Positions 25,782 through 34,842 of a stretch of 64,000 nucleotides of DNA are shown one piece after another. A program made the translations under genes and the position numbers. The number at the start of each line of letters is the position of its first letter. The stretch's first letter is position 1. The notes beneath the pieces are model-generated. The model was not told where the DNA came from. It did no database searches and saw only the letters and a program-made list of their open reading frames with translations. Origin of the DNA: Georgenia sp. SYP-B2076 (GTDB taxonomy: Bacteria > Actinomycetota > Actinomycetes > Actinomycetales > Actinomycetaceae); assembly GCF_003991205.1 (NCBI RefSeq), contig NZ_RXOZ01000034.1, positions 161,008 to 225,007 on the forward strand. The letters run 5' to 3'.

Positions 25782-28034
25782 ATGACCACCGAGGCCCCGC
25801 CCCAGGCACCTGCCCGCCGCGCCCCCGTCGCGCCCGGCTTCGACGCGATGGGCGACGACTACTACACCGACCCGGCCAGGCACTTCGCCGCCGTGCGCGA
25901 CGAGCACCCCGTCTTCTTCTACCCCTATCTGAACGCCTGGATCGTCACCGGCCGCGAGGACGTCGAGACCGTCCTCGGCGACTGGCAGAAGTTCACCTCC
26001 GGCGCCAACAGCGGCCTGATCGACGTGCCCGAGCAGTTCCGGGACGTCATCCCGCCCGACCTCATCTCCCAGATGCTCGTCGGCTCCGACCCGCCCAGCC
26101 ACACCACGCACCGCTACGTGGCCCAGCGCGGCTTCACCAAGGCCCGCATGGAGGCGCTCCAGCCGGAGATCGAGGCCCGCGCGCACCGGATCATCGACAA
26201 GCTCGAGGCCCGCGGCTCGATGAACCTGGTCACCGACTACGGGCTCGAGCTCACGACGCAGACGATCATGGCGCACATGGGCCTCGGGTACGAGGACGAC
26301 GCGATGATGCGCCAGCTGCGTGACGACCTCTTCGCGGTGCTGGCCAGCGCGCAGGAGCCGCTGCCCGAGCCGCGCCGGTCCGAGGTGTGGGCGCGGTTCT
26401 GCGAGGCCAACCTCTACCTCCGTGGGCTTGTGGAGCAGCGCCGGGAGAACCCCGGCACGGACCTCATCTCCGACATGGCGACCGTGCGCGAGAAGGACGG
26501 CACGCCCACGCTGAGCGCGGCACAGATCGCCCTGCACCTGGCGGAGTTCGCCGCGGCGGGTGTCGACTCCACCACCCAGGCCGTGGCCAACGCCGTCCTC
26601 TTCCTCGCCGGCACCCCCGAGGCGCTCGAGGAGGCCATCGCCGACCCGGAGCTGTGGCCGCGGGTCTTCGAGGAGACGGTCCGCCGTCGTCCCTCCTCGA
26701 CCTTCGCCTCCCGCCAGGCGCAGGTGGACATCGAGCTCGGCGGCGCGCAGATCCGGAAGGGGGACATGGTGTGGCTCGCGCTGGCCAGCGCCAACACCGA
26801 CCCCACCCGCACCCCGCGGCCGTTCGACTTCGACATCCACCGGCCCGACGCCGAGGACCACCTCACCTTCACCCAGGGCCGGCACACCTGCCTGGGACAG
26901 TCGCTCGCCCGCGTCCAGGGCGCCACGGGCCTGAAGGTCCTGTTCGAGCGGCTGCCCTCGCTGCGCCCCGAGGCCGAGATCCCCCTCGAGTTCGTGCGCA
27001 TGGCCCTGCTGCCGGTGCGGCGCAACCTGCCGGTGGTCTGGGACGTGGCCGACATCGAGCGGCAGCTAAAGCACGCGATCCGCGAGATGAGCCTGACCGT
27101 GCGCGAGCGCCGGGAGGAGTCCGACGGCGTCATCTCCCTGGTCCTCGGCCACCCCGACGGCGGCGACCTGCCCGCCTGGCGGCCGGGCGCCCACATCGAC
27201 GTCCACGCCGGCACGGACGGCGAGGGCCGCGTGTGCCAGTACTCGCTGTGCTCCTCGCCGGGGCAGCGGGACCGGTGGCGCCTCGGCGTCCTGCGTGAGC
27301 CGGCCAGCCGCGGGGGCTCCCTCTACCTCCACGACACGGTCCAGGCCGGGTCGAGCCTCACGGTGAGCTGGCCGCGGAACAACTTCACCTTCCACGCCTC
27401 GCCCCGCTACGTCTTCGTCGCCGGGGGCATCGGGATCACGCCCATCATCCCGATGATCGAGCAGGCCGAGGCCGCGGGGGCCGAGTGGACCCTCGTCTAC
27501 GGCGGCCGCACCCGGGCCTCGATGGCGTTCCTGGACGAGCTGGCCGCGTACGGCGACAAGGTGCAGGTCCAGCCGCAGGACGAGTACGGGCTGCTGGACC
27601 TCGCGGGCATCCTCGGTGAGGCGCGCGAGGACACGCTCGTCTACAGCTGCGGTCCGGAGCCGCTGCTGCAGGCGCTGGAGGCAGCCATGGCGGCCTGGCC
27701 GGTCGGCTCCCTGCACACGGAGCGCTTCGCCCCCAAGACGATCGTCCTGACCGAGCCGGACGGCGCCTTCGAGGTCGAGTTCGCCGAGTCGGGGATAACG
27801 GCCACCGTCCCGGCCGGCAAGAGCATCCTCCAGGTCGCGGAGGAGAGCGGGATCACCGCCCTGTCCTCGTGCCAGGAGGGCACCTGCGGCACGTGCGAGA
27901 CCCGGATCCTGTCCGGCCGCGCCGACCACCGCGACTCGATCCTCACGCCGGCCGAGCAGGAGGCGAACGAGACGATGATGATCTGCGTCTCGCGCGCCGA
28001 GGGCAGCTGCCCGCGGCTCGTCCTCGAGGTCTGA
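25782..28034 (+). CDS. Self-sufficient cytochrome P450 (CYP116B type), triad A
   Basis: 750 residues in three fused parts. The P450 (1-~420) has the I-helix FAAAGVDSTTQ, K-helix ETVR and haem loop FTQGRHTCLGQ with the thiolate Cys. The flavin/NAD reductase (~435-655) has PGAHIDVH, VCQYSLCSS and GGIGITPI. The 2Fe-2S domain (~665-750) has CQEGTCGTC and a distal Cys in MMICVSRA. This is the phthalate-dioxygenase-reductase fusion layout of CYP116B. Two differences from the triad B copy stand out: the flavin motif RxYS reads CQYS here (TGC for CGC), and the I-helix acid-alcohol threonine is serine. It hydroxylates or dealkylates a small organic substrate. Confidence 0.92.
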   Translation: MTTEAPPQAPARRAPVAPGFDAMGDDYYTDPARHFAAVRDEHPVFFYPYLNAWIVTGREDVETVLGDWQKFTSGANSGLIDVPEQFRDVIPPDLISQMLVGSDPPSHTTHRYVAQRGFTKARMEALQPEIEARAHRIIDKLEARGSMNLVTDYGLELTTQTIMAHMGLGYEDDAMMRQLRDDLFAVLASAQEPLPEPRRSEVWARFCEANLYLRGLVEQRRENPGTDLISDMATVREKDGTPTLSAAQIALHLAEFAAAGVDSTTQAVANAVLFLAGTPEALEEAIADPELWPRVFEETVRRRPSSTFASRQAQVDIELGGAQIRKGDMVWLALASANTDPTRTPRPFDFDIHRPDAEDHLTFTQGRHTCLGQSLARVQGATGLKVLFERLPSLRPEAEIPLEFVRMALLPVRRNLPVVWDVADIERQLKHAIREMSLTVRERREESDGVISLVLGHPDGGDLPAWRPGAHIDVHAGTDGEGRVCQYSLCSSPGQRDRWRLGVLREPASRGGSLYLHDTVQAGSSLTVSWPRNNFTFHASPRYVFVAGGIGITPIIPMIEQAEAAGAEWTLVYGGRTRASMAFLDELAAYGDKVQVQPQDEYGLLDLAGILGEAREDTLVYSCGPEPLLQALEAAMAAWPVGSLHTERFAPKTIVLTEPDGAFEVEFAESGITATVPAGKSILQVAEESGITALSSCQEGTCGTCETRILSGRADHRDSILTPAEQEANETMMICVSRAEGSCPRLVLEV

Positions 28035-28039
28035 GACCC

Positions 28040-28074
28040 GGCCGGGCGCGCCTGCCGGCCAGGCGCGCCCGGCC
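28040..28074. terminator. Bidirectional terminator between P450 A and LysR gene
   Basis: A 15-bp perfect stem (GGCCGGGCGCGCCTG / CAGGCGCGCCCGGCC) with a 5-base loop lies just after the P450 stop and before the convergent LysR stop. Confidence 0.85.
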
Positions 28075-28097
28075 GCACCACGCACTGCGCGGGCCAC

Positions 28098-29006
28098 TCA
28101 GGGCACCGCGCGGCGCAGGACGGTCTCCAGGAAGAGGGTGACCACCTCGTTGGGCCGGGCCGCCTGGTTCCACACCACCTCCACCTGCAGTCGCGGCAGG
28201 ACCGGGTCGATCTCCTTGGTGACCACCGCGGTCTGCGCCAGCTGCCGGATCTCCGGTGGCATGACGGACACCCCCATGCCCGCGCTGATGAGCGGCAGGG
28301 TGGTCTGCAGGTTGAGCACGCCCTGGATCCTCGGCGGCGCCATGCCCTGCGCGAGACACTCGTCGACGACGAGCTCGGTCAGACCAGGGAACCGCGGGGT
28401 CGTGTGCGGGAGCAGCAGGTTGCCCTGGACGAGGTCGGCCAGCGGGAGCGGGTCGGGCGCATCGGCCAAGGACACCGGCAGGACGGCCACCAGCGGCAGG
28501 GTGGTCAGGCGCTCGATGCGGAACGTCCCCTGGTACATCGTGCGCATCCGCTCGGGGTTGCTCGTGGCCATGATCGCCACGTCGATGCTGCCTGCCATGA
28601 GCCCGTCGATGACGAGGTCGGGAGTGGGGTCGGAGAGGCTGATGTCCACGTACGGCGCCGTGTCGTGGTAGCGGGCCAGGACCGTGGGCAGGTACGCCCA
28701 GGCGAAGGGGATGACGGCGGCGAGCGTGAGCGAGCCGCTGACGCCCTGGCCATGGCGCTGGAGCTCGCGCGTCAGGGTCTCGGTCTCACGCAGGAGCGCG
28801 TCGCCGCGGCGGACCAGCAGCTCCCCCGCCGGCGTCGGGCGGACGCCGCGGCCGGTGCGCTCGAGGAGGCGGACCCCGAGCTCCTTCTCGAGGTTCGCGA
28901 TGGTGGTGCTCAGCGGCGGCTGCGTCATGCCCAGCGTCTTCGCGGCGCGGGAGATGGAGCCCTGCCGGACGACCTCGTTGAAGTACCGGATCTGCCGAAT
29001 GTCCAT
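28098..29006 (-). CDS. LysR-family transcriptional regulator
   Basis: 302 residues. N-terminal HTH: IRYFNEVVRQGSISRAAKTLGMTQPPLSTTIANLEKELG with typical LysR spacing, followed by a periplasmic-binding-like effector domain. It is divergent from the P450 at 29178, with 171 bp between them. LysR regulators usually activate the divergent gene in response to a pathway intermediate, so control of the P450/reductase/flavin hydroxylase genes is probable. No clear T-N11-A box was singled out in the spacer. Confidence 0.93.
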   Translation of the reverse strand: MDIRQIRYFNEVVRQGSISRAAKTLGMTQPPLSTTIANLEKELGVRLLERTGRGVRPTPAGELLVRRGDALLRETETLTRELQRHGQGVSGSLTLAAVIPFAWAYLPTVLARYHDTAPYVDISLSDPTPDLVIDGLMAGSIDVAIMATSNPERMRTMYQGTFRIERLTTLPLVAVLPVSLADAPDPLPLADLVQGNLLLPHTTPRFPGLTELVVDECLAQGMAPPRIQGVLNLQTTLPLISAGMGVSVMPPEIRQLAQTAVVTKEIDPVLPRLQVEVVWNQAARPNEVVTLFLETVLRRAVP

Positions 29007-29177
29007 ACCCAAAACGTATATCAGCAACCGCCAAATCTTCGCGCGACTATGGCACGCGCACCCTTGCCGTGCGAGGGTGAGGGCAATTCGTTGTGAGGTG
29101 CCGCACAGGTGAGGCACCGCCCGGGAGCAGCACACCGCCGTCGCCCCGGGGCACAACCAGACCCACAGGAGGTCCAC

Positions 29178-30392
29178 GTGAGCGTGGAGAACCGCACCGT
29201 CAGCGCGACCACCGACCCACCCGCGGCCCCGGAGCTCGCCCCGGCCGACGACTGGAACCCGATCACCGTCACCGACTACCCCGCCGAGTACCGGCGCCTG
29301 CGCGCCGAGCGGCCGGTGGCGTTCACGAGCGACTACGACGGCTTCTGGGGCGTCATGAGGTACCAGGACGTCCAGAAGGGCTCCCGCGACTGGCGGACCT
29401 ACACGAGCGGCCAGCCGTTCGTCGAGTTCCCCGAGTTCATGAAGTCCATCCCTATCCAGGCCAACCCGCCGGTGCACACCTTCTTCCGCAAGTTCCTGTC
29501 CCAGTACTTCACCGCGGACCGGGTCGCGATGCTGGTGCCGGACATTGAGGAGGTCGTCGCCCACAACCTCGACCCGCTCGTCGCACGCGGCGGGGGCGAC
29601 ATGATCGAGGAGTTCGGCCGGATCGTCCCGCAGCAGGTGCTGGCGAAGTTCATGCTGCTCGGTGACGACGCCTGGGAGGCGATGGCGGACTCGCTCGCCA
29701 GGGCGGACGCCGTCCGGCACGATCTGGCCAAGCACCGCGAGGTCAACAAGACCCTCTGGAACCCCACGGTCGAGGCGCTCATCGAGGACCGGCGCGCCAA
29801 CCCGCAGGACCCCGCGATCGACGTCATGTCCGGCGCGCTCCTCCTGGAACCTGACGGCCGGCCGATCACCCAGGAGGAGCTCGTGGCCCTCGGCGTGCAG
29901 ATCTTCTCCGCCGGCGCGGACACCACCACCGCCGCGATCGGCTCCATCGTGGGCCACCTGGGCCGCCACCCCGAGGCCCAGCGGGAGCTGCGCGACAACC
30001 CGGCGCTGATCCCGACGGCGATCGAGGAGCTCCTCCGGCTCGCGCCGCCGCTCCACCAGGTGGGCCGGCACACTACCCGCCAGGTCTCCTCCCACGGCCG
30101 GGAGATCCCGGAGGGCGTCAAGGTGGGTCTCAACGTCTACTCCGCCAACCGGGACGAGGAGAAGTTCGACCGGGCCGAGGAGTACGTCGCGGACCGCTCC
30201 CCCAACCCGCACCTGACCTTCGGCCACGGCCCCCACCAGTGCATGGGCTCGCCCATCGCGCGTGAGGAGCTGCGCGCCACCCTCACCCAGCTGCTGGCGA
30301 GGACGAGCAGCTTCGAGCTCACCGCCGAGCCGGTGTCCAACGGCCGGCCGCTGCGCACCGGCTGGACCAACGTCCCCGTCCGCTTCTCATAG
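29178..30392 (+). CDS. Cytochrome P450 with separate downstream reductase
   Basis: 404 residues. I-helix FSAGADTTTAA with the acid-alcohol pair, K-helix EELLR, and haem loop FGHGPHQCMGSPIAREEL. It is a bacterial class I-type P450 lacking fused domains. The reductase gene starts 14 bp after its stop. That reductase resembles the reductase part of the two CYP116B fusions, so this looks like a two-protein version of the same system. GTG 29178 follows AGGAGGTCCAC. Substrate unknown; aromatic hydroxylation or O-demethylation fits the neighbourhood. Confidence 0.92.
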   Translation: MSVENRTVSATTDPPAAPELAPADDWNPITVTDYPAEYRRLRAERPVAFTSDYDGFWGVMRYQDVQKGSRDWRTYTSGQPFVEFPEFMKSIPIQANPPVHTFFRKFLSQYFTADRVAMLVPDIEEVVAHNLDPLVARGGGDMIEEFGRIVPQQVLAKFMLLGDDAWEAMADSLARADAVRHDLAKHREVNKTLWNPTVEALIEDRRANPQDPAIDVMSGALLLEPDGRPITQEELVALGVQIFSAGADTTTAAIGSIVGHLGRHPEAQRELRDNPALIPTAIEELLRLAPPLHQVGRHTTRQVSSHGREIPEGVKVGLNVYSANRDEEKFDRAEEYVADRSPNPHLTFGHGPHQCMGSPIAREELRATLTQLLARTSSFELTAEPVSNGRPLRTGWTNVPVRFS

Positions 30393-30406
30393 GCAAGGAG
30401 AGTCCG

Positions 30407-31390
30407 ATGACCGTCGCGACCGCATCCCGCGTGCACCACGAGACCGACGTCCTGACGCTGACCGTCGCCGCCAAGCGCGCGGCGTCGGACTGCGTCGCCG
30501 AGCTGGTCCTGACCCACCCCGACGGCGAGGAGCTGCCGGCCTGGCTGCCCGGTGCGCACCTCGACGTCCACCTGCCGTGCGGCCTCGACCGCCAGTACTC
30601 CCTGTGCGGGAGCCCGTCGGACCGCACGTCCTACCGCCTCGCCGTCCTGCGCGAGCCCGCGGGCCGGGGCGGCTCCCAGTTCGTCCACGACGAGCTGGCG
30701 GAGGGCATCCGGGTAGAGGTGTCCGGCCCGAACAACCACTTCGAGCTGGTGACCTCCCCGGCCTACCGCTTCCTCGCCGCCGGCGTCGGCGTCACGCCGC
30801 TCATGCCCATGGTCGAGGCGGCCGAGGCGGAGGGCGCCGAGTGGTCGCTCACCTACCTGGGACGCTCGCGCTCGTCCATGGCGTTCTGGGAGGAGCTGTC
30901 CGCGCGGTATCCGGGCAGGGTCGAGGTCCGCCCCGACGACGAGCAGGGCGTCGCCGACCTGCCGAGCCTGCTGGGCGGCCCGCGCGAGGGCGTGGCCGTC
31001 TACGCGTGCGGGCCCGAGGGCTTCCTCCGGGCGCTCGAGGCCGCTATGGAGCCCTGGCCCGCGAACGCGCTGCACGTGGAGCGCTTCGCCCCCAAGGACG
31101 CCGAGGCGCTCTCGAAGGACCGGGGCAGCTTCACCGTCAAACTGGCGATGTCCGACATGGAGCTCGAGGTGCCGGAGGACAAGAGCATCGTCGACGTCCT
31201 GGAGCAGGCCGGGGTCCCGGTCATCTACTCCTGCATGGAGGGCACCTGCGGCACCTGCGAGACCCAGGTGCTCTGCGGGGAGATCGACCACCGCGACTCC
31301 ATCCTCAGCGACGAGGAGAAGGCCGAGAACTCGATGATGATGATCTGCGTCTCGCGGGCGAAAAGCCCCGTCCTGGAGCTGGACCTGTAG
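30407..31390 (+). CDS. Phthalate-dioxygenase-reductase-type oxidoreductase (flavin, NADH, 2Fe-2S)
   Basis: 327 residues. The flavin motif is DRQYSLCG (intact Arg), the nucleotide motif GVGVTPLMP, and the C-terminal plant-type 2Fe-2S cluster CMEGTCGTCE plus a distal Cys in MMMICVSRA. It shares many stretches with the reductase halves of both CYP116B proteins (PAWLPGAHLDVH, VLREPAGRGGS). It passes electrons from NADH, most likely to the P450 encoded directly upstream. A short oxidase hydroxylase component was not seen, so a dioxygenase partner is unlikely here. Confidence 0.93.
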   Translation: MTVATASRVHHETDVLTLTVAAKRAASDCVAELVLTHPDGEELPAWLPGAHLDVHLPCGLDRQYSLCGSPSDRTSYRLAVLREPAGRGGSQFVHDELAEGIRVEVSGPNNHFELVTSPAYRFLAAGVGVTPLMPMVEAAEAEGAEWSLTYLGRSRSSMAFWEELSARYPGRVEVRPDDEQGVADLPSLLGGPREGVAVYACGPEGFLRALEAAMEPWPANALHVERFAPKDAEALSKDRGSFTVKLAMSDMELEVPEDKSIVDVLEQAGVPVIYSCMEGTCGTCETQVLCGEIDHRDSILSDEEKAENSMMMICVSRAKSPVLELDL

Positions 31391-31393
31391 CAG

Positions 31394-31411
31394 ACTGGAC
31401 AGCAGTCCAGT
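31394..31411. promoter_or_regulatory. Inverted repeat related to the TetR-type operators
   Basis: ACTGGAC-AGCA-GTCCAGT has the same 6-N4-6 core spacing as the CTAGAC-N4-GTCTAG sites (here CTGGAC and GTCCAG). It lies in the 132-bp gap before the flavin monooxygenase gene. Confidence 0.55.
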
Positions 31412-31428
31412 GAAAAGTCGCAAACGTA

Positions 31429-31455
31429 TTGTCAGACAGTCTGACCATCTATACA
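31429..31455 (+). promoter_or_regulatory. Possible promoter with overlapping palindrome
   Basis: TTGTCA at 31429-31434 and TATACA at 31450-31455 (15-bp spacing, slightly short) could be -35 and -10. The perfect palindrome GTCAGAC-A-GTCTGAC (31431-31445) overlaps the -35 and spacer, a place where a repressor would act. It would drive the 31523 gene and those following. Confidence 0.45.
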
Positions 31456-31522
31456 GTGACATCACTCTCCCTTCGGGGACGTACCTCTGCCGGCGACGCT
31501 GCCGGCGAGAAGGGCTTCACAC

Positions 31523-32725
31523 ATGAGCAAAGATGGACATGTCCTCGTCGCGGGCGCCGGCCCCGTCGGCATCCTCAACGCCCTGGGCCTGGCCCGGGCC
31601 GGCATCCCCGTCACCGTGCTCGAGCGGTCCCCGGGCGTCGTGCCCTCGCCGCGGGCCATGGTCTACCACTGGTCGGTGCTCGACGGGCTCGAGCGTCTCG
31701 GCGTCTACGACGCTGCCGTGGCGCGCGGGTTCCTCAAGCAGGACTACACGTACAAGGTCCACAAGACCGGCGAGGAGATCAACTACGGTCTCCAGTCCCT
31801 CGAGGGCCTCGTCCGGCACCCCACCAACCTGCACCTCGGACAGCACGTCCTCGTCGAGGTCGCCCTCGAGGCCCTGGCCGCGTACCCCCACGCCGAGGTG
31901 CTCTGGGACCACAAGCTCGTCTCGTTGACGCAGGACGGCGACGGCGTCACCGTCGTCGCCCAGGCCCCCGACGGGCCGCGCTCCCTGCGGGGCAGCTGGC
32001 TCATCGGCGCGGACGGCGCCCGGAGCGCCGTGCGGGAGGCGCTCGGCATCGAGTTCGAGGGATTCACCTGGCCGGAGCGGTTCGTCGCGACGAACGTCCG
32101 CTACCCGTTCGAGGCCAAGGGCTTCAGCCAGACCACGATGCTGATCGACGACGCGTTCGGCGCGATCATCTCCAAGATCGACAACTCCGGCGAGACCGGG
32201 CTGTGGCGCTACACCTACTGCGAGGACGCGTCCCTGCCCGAGGAGGGCGTCCTCGAGCGCCTGCCGCGCTTCCTCCAGGAGGTCCTGCCCGACCAGGAGG
32301 GTTTCGAGCTGGACGCCCACTCCCCGTACCGGATGCACCAGCGCGCCGCGACCCGCTTCCGTGACGGTCGGGTCCTGCTGGCGGGCGACGCCGCCCACTC
32401 CACCAACCCGACCGGCGGCCTCGGGCTGACCAGCGGCCTGTTCGACACCTACGTGCTCCAGGAGGCGCTCGCCGCCGTCATCAAGGGCGAGGCCGAGGAG
32501 TCCGTGCTCGACGAGTACGCCCGCGAGCGCCGCCGGGTGTTCGTCGAGGTCGCGAGCCCCGCGGCGAGCAACAACAAGCGCCTGGTCTACCACTCCACGG
32601 ACCCCGCACGCCTGGAGCAGGACCTGACCGAGCTGCGCGCCCTCGAGACGGACCACGAGGCCGTGGTCAGGCGCCTGATGTTCCCCAAGTCGCTGGAGAC
32701 CCGGTCGCTCGTCGGCGCCTGGTAG
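31523..32725 (+). CDS. FAD-dependent aromatic monooxygenase (PHBH/MhpA-type)
   Basis: 400 residues: VAGAGPVGILNALGLARAG (Rossmann), IGADGARSAVR (DG), and VLLAGDAAHSTNPTGGLGLTSG (GD) motifs of flavin hydroxylases. It likely hydroxylates a phenolic acid, a step that would lead to hydroxyquinol or gentisate. First gene after a likely promoter at 31429-31455; the SDR, P450 and hydrolase genes follow within 13-45 bp, so they are probably one operon. Exact substrate not deducible. Confidence 0.9.
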   Translation: MSKDGHVLVAGAGPVGILNALGLARAGIPVTVLERSPGVVPSPRAMVYHWSVLDGLERLGVYDAAVARGFLKQDYTYKVHKTGEEINYGLQSLEGLVRHPTNLHLGQHVLVEVALEALAAYPHAEVLWDHKLVSLTQDGDGVTVVAQAPDGPRSLRGSWLIGADGARSAVREALGIEFEGFTWPERFVATNVRYPFEAKGFSQTTMLIDDAFGAIISKIDNSGETGLWRYTYCEDASLPEEGVLERLPRFLQEVLPDQEGFELDAHSPYRMHQRAATRFRDGRVLLAGDAAHSTNPTGGLGLTSGLFDTYVLQEALAAVIKGEAEESVLDEYARERRRVFVEVASPAASNNKRLVYHSTDPARLEQDLTELRALETDHEAVVRRLMFPKSLETRSLVGAW

Positions 32726-32737
32726 AGGAGAGAGACC

Positions 32738-33583
32738 ATGAAGAGCTTCACGGACAAGGTCGCCGTCGTCACCGGCGGGGCCAGCGGCATCGGGTACGCC
32801 CTCGCCGAGCGCCTCCTCGCGGAGGGCGCGAAGGTGGTCATTGCCGACATCGAGCAGGCCGCGCTGGACCGTGCACTGACCACCCTCAGCGCTGGTGGCG
32901 CGCCGGTGATCGGCGTGCGGACGGACGTCAGCGACCCCGCCAGCCTGCAGGACCTCGCGGACCGCACCATCGAGGCGTTCGGCAAGGTCAACATCGTCTG
33001 CAACAACGCCGGCGTCGAGACCGGCGGCAGCTTCCTGACGATCCCCGAGCAGGCCTGGCGCTGGGTCATGGACGTCAACTTCTTCGGCGTCCTCAACGGC
33101 TGCCGGATCTTCCTGCCGCTGCTGCAGCAGCAGGACGAGGCCCACATCGTCAACACCGCCTCGGTCGCGGCCTTCAACTCCGGCAGCGCCACCATGACGC
33201 CCTACTGCGCGTCGAAGTTCGCGGTCCTCGGGATGACGGAGTCCCTCGAGATCGAGCTGCGCTCGGGCGGCAGCTCGGTCGGCGTCTCGCTCCTGGCGCC
33301 CGGGCCGGTGAGGACGCGGATGCCGGACGCCGAGCGCAACCGGCCGAGCACCGTCCCGGCGGCGACCGAGCCGGGCCGCGTCGCCGTCATGGAGAGGCTC
33401 GCCCAGGCCTCCGCCGAGTCGGGCCTCGAACCGTCCTACGTCGCCGACCTCGTGGTCGACGCGATCCGGGAGAACCGGTTCTTCGTGCTCACGCACCCCG
33501 AGATGGCCACCGCCGGCGTCAGGAAGCGCCTGCACTGGATGGAGACGGGCGAGGCGCCGCCCGCCCGGGTGCCCGGCACCTGA
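32738..33583 (+). CDS. SDR-family oxidoreductase
   Basis: 281 residues of the classical SDR type: VTGGASGIG, NNAGVETGG, NTASVAAF serine and YCASK catalytic Tyr/Lys. A C-terminal extension (RNRPSTVPAA to ATAGVRKRLHW) resembles the group that accepts bulky or lipid-like alcohols. It follows the flavin monooxygenase gene by 12 bp. Likely an NAD(P)-dependent alcohol dehydrogenase step; specificity unknown. Confidence 0.88.
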   Translation: MKSFTDKVAVVTGGASGIGYALAERLLAEGAKVVIADIEQAALDRALTTLSAGGAPVIGVRTDVSDPASLQDLADRTIEAFGKVNIVCNNAGVETGGSFLTIPEQAWRWVMDVNFFGVLNGCRIFLPLLQQQDEAHIVNTASVAAFNSGSATMTPYCASKFAVLGMTESLEIELRSGGSSVGVSLLAPGPVRTRMPDAERNRPSTVPAATEPGRVAVMERLAQASAESGLEPSYVADLVVDAIRENRFFVLTHPEMATAGVRKRLHWMETGEAPPARVPGT

Positions 33584-33620
33584 CCGCTCGTCGATCGACC
33601 ACTACGGAAGAGGTAGGACC

Positions 33621-34832
33621 ATGACCCAGACAGTTGAGGCACCGATCGAGGCGCCGGAGTCCGACTACGACCCGTTCGCCCTGGAGTCGCTGCAGGACCC
33701 GCACACCTTCGACGGCGCGTCCCGCGAGATCGCCCCCGTCGTCTACATCAAGAAGTACGACTACTACGCCATCACGCGTTTCACCGAGATCCAGAAGGCG
33801 CTGCGCGACTGGCGCACCTTCTCCTCCACGGACCGCCCCTTCTACGCGCCCTCCCCGTTCCGGCCCCGCACCCTCATCCTCGAGGACCCGCCCGAGCACA
33901 CCGCGTCCAAGGCAGCCGTCTTCAAGGTGTTCTCCGAGGAGAACCTCGCGAAGATGAGCGAGTACTTCAAGGCCGAGGCGGAGCGGCTCCTCGACGAGCT
34001 GCTCGCCGACGGCCCGGTCGAGATCGAGGCATTCCGCGACCTGGCCGTGCGCTACGTCCTCAAGGTCTTCCCGGACGTCCTGGGCCTGCCCGAGGACGGG
34101 CGCGAGGCCCTGCTGAAGTTCGGCGACGCCGTCTTCAACGTCTTCGGCCCGCCCAGCGACCTCCAGGCCCAGAAGCTCGCCCGTGGCGCGGAGGGTCAGG
34201 AGTGGGTGGAGACCAACACCGCCAAGGAGCTCCAGAGCGAGGGTGGCGTCGGCTGGCAGCTCTACCAGATGGCGGAGGAGGGCAAGATCTCCGAGCACAC
34301 CGCCCAGCAGATCCTCAAGTCCATCTTCGCCGCCGGCTTCGACACCACGACCACGTCGATCGCCTCGATGATGCGGGCCTTCGCCGACAACCCCGAGGAG
34401 TGGCAGAAGTTGCGCGCCAAACCCGAGCTCGTCGACAACGCCTGGGAGGAGGCGATCCGGTACTACCCCGCCTCGCGCTACGGCGGTCGCGTCGCGAAGA
34501 AGGAGACCGTGCTCGGCGGGGTCCGCGTGCCCGAGGGCGCGAAGCTCCTCACGATGTGGCTGGGGGCGGGCCGCGACCCCCGCCAGTACACCGACCCGGA
34601 CGAGTTCCACGTCGACCGCGACCTCAAGGGCGGGCACCTCTCCTTCGGTTTCGGCATCCACACGTGCGCCGGCAACCAGGTCGCGCGCCTGGAGGCACGC
34701 ACCCTCCTGCGGGCGATGGTGGAGCGCATCGAGACGATCGAGCTCGCCGGCGAGCCCCGCCGAGCGGTCAACTACCAGTCCTTCGGGCACGAGCACGTGC
34801 CGGTCCGCCTCACGCCGGCCGCCAGGGCCTGA
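33621..34832 (+). CDS. Cytochrome P450, CYP199-like
   Basis: 403 residues. I-helix IFAAGFDTTTTS, K-helix EEAIR, haem loop FGFGIHTCAGNQVARLE. The internal segments VFPDVLGLPEDGRE and AVFNVFGPPSDLQ match the CYP199 family, known for O-demethylating para-substituted benzoates such as 4-methoxybenzoate. That is established for family members, not for this protein. No ferredoxin gene is adjacent, so electrons must come from elsewhere, possibly the reductase at 30407. It fits a role in methoxylated aromatic breakdown. Confidence 0.88.
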   Translation: MTQTVEAPIEAPESDYDPFALESLQDPHTFDGASREIAPVVYIKKYDYYAITRFTEIQKALRDWRTFSSTDRPFYAPSPFRPRTLILEDPPEHTASKAAVFKVFSEENLAKMSEYFKAEAERLLDELLADGPVEIEAFRDLAVRYVLKVFPDVLGLPEDGREALLKFGDAVFNVFGPPSDLQAQKLARGAEGQEWVETNTAKELQSEGGVGWQLYQMAEEGKISEHTAQQILKSIFAAGFDTTTTSIASMMRAFADNPEEWQKLRAKPELVDNAWEEAIRYYPASRYGGRVAKKETVLGGVRVPEGAKLLTMWLGAGRDPRQYTDPDEFHVDRDLKGGHLSFGFGIHTCAGNQVARLEARTLLRAMVERIETIELAGEPRRAVNYQSFGHEHVPVRLTPAARA

Positions 34833-34842
34833 GGCCGCCGCC

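Noticed and set aside
30407..31390. Reductase of a Rieske dioxygenase
   Set aside because: No oxygenase subunits are nearby; the P450 upstream is the likely partner.
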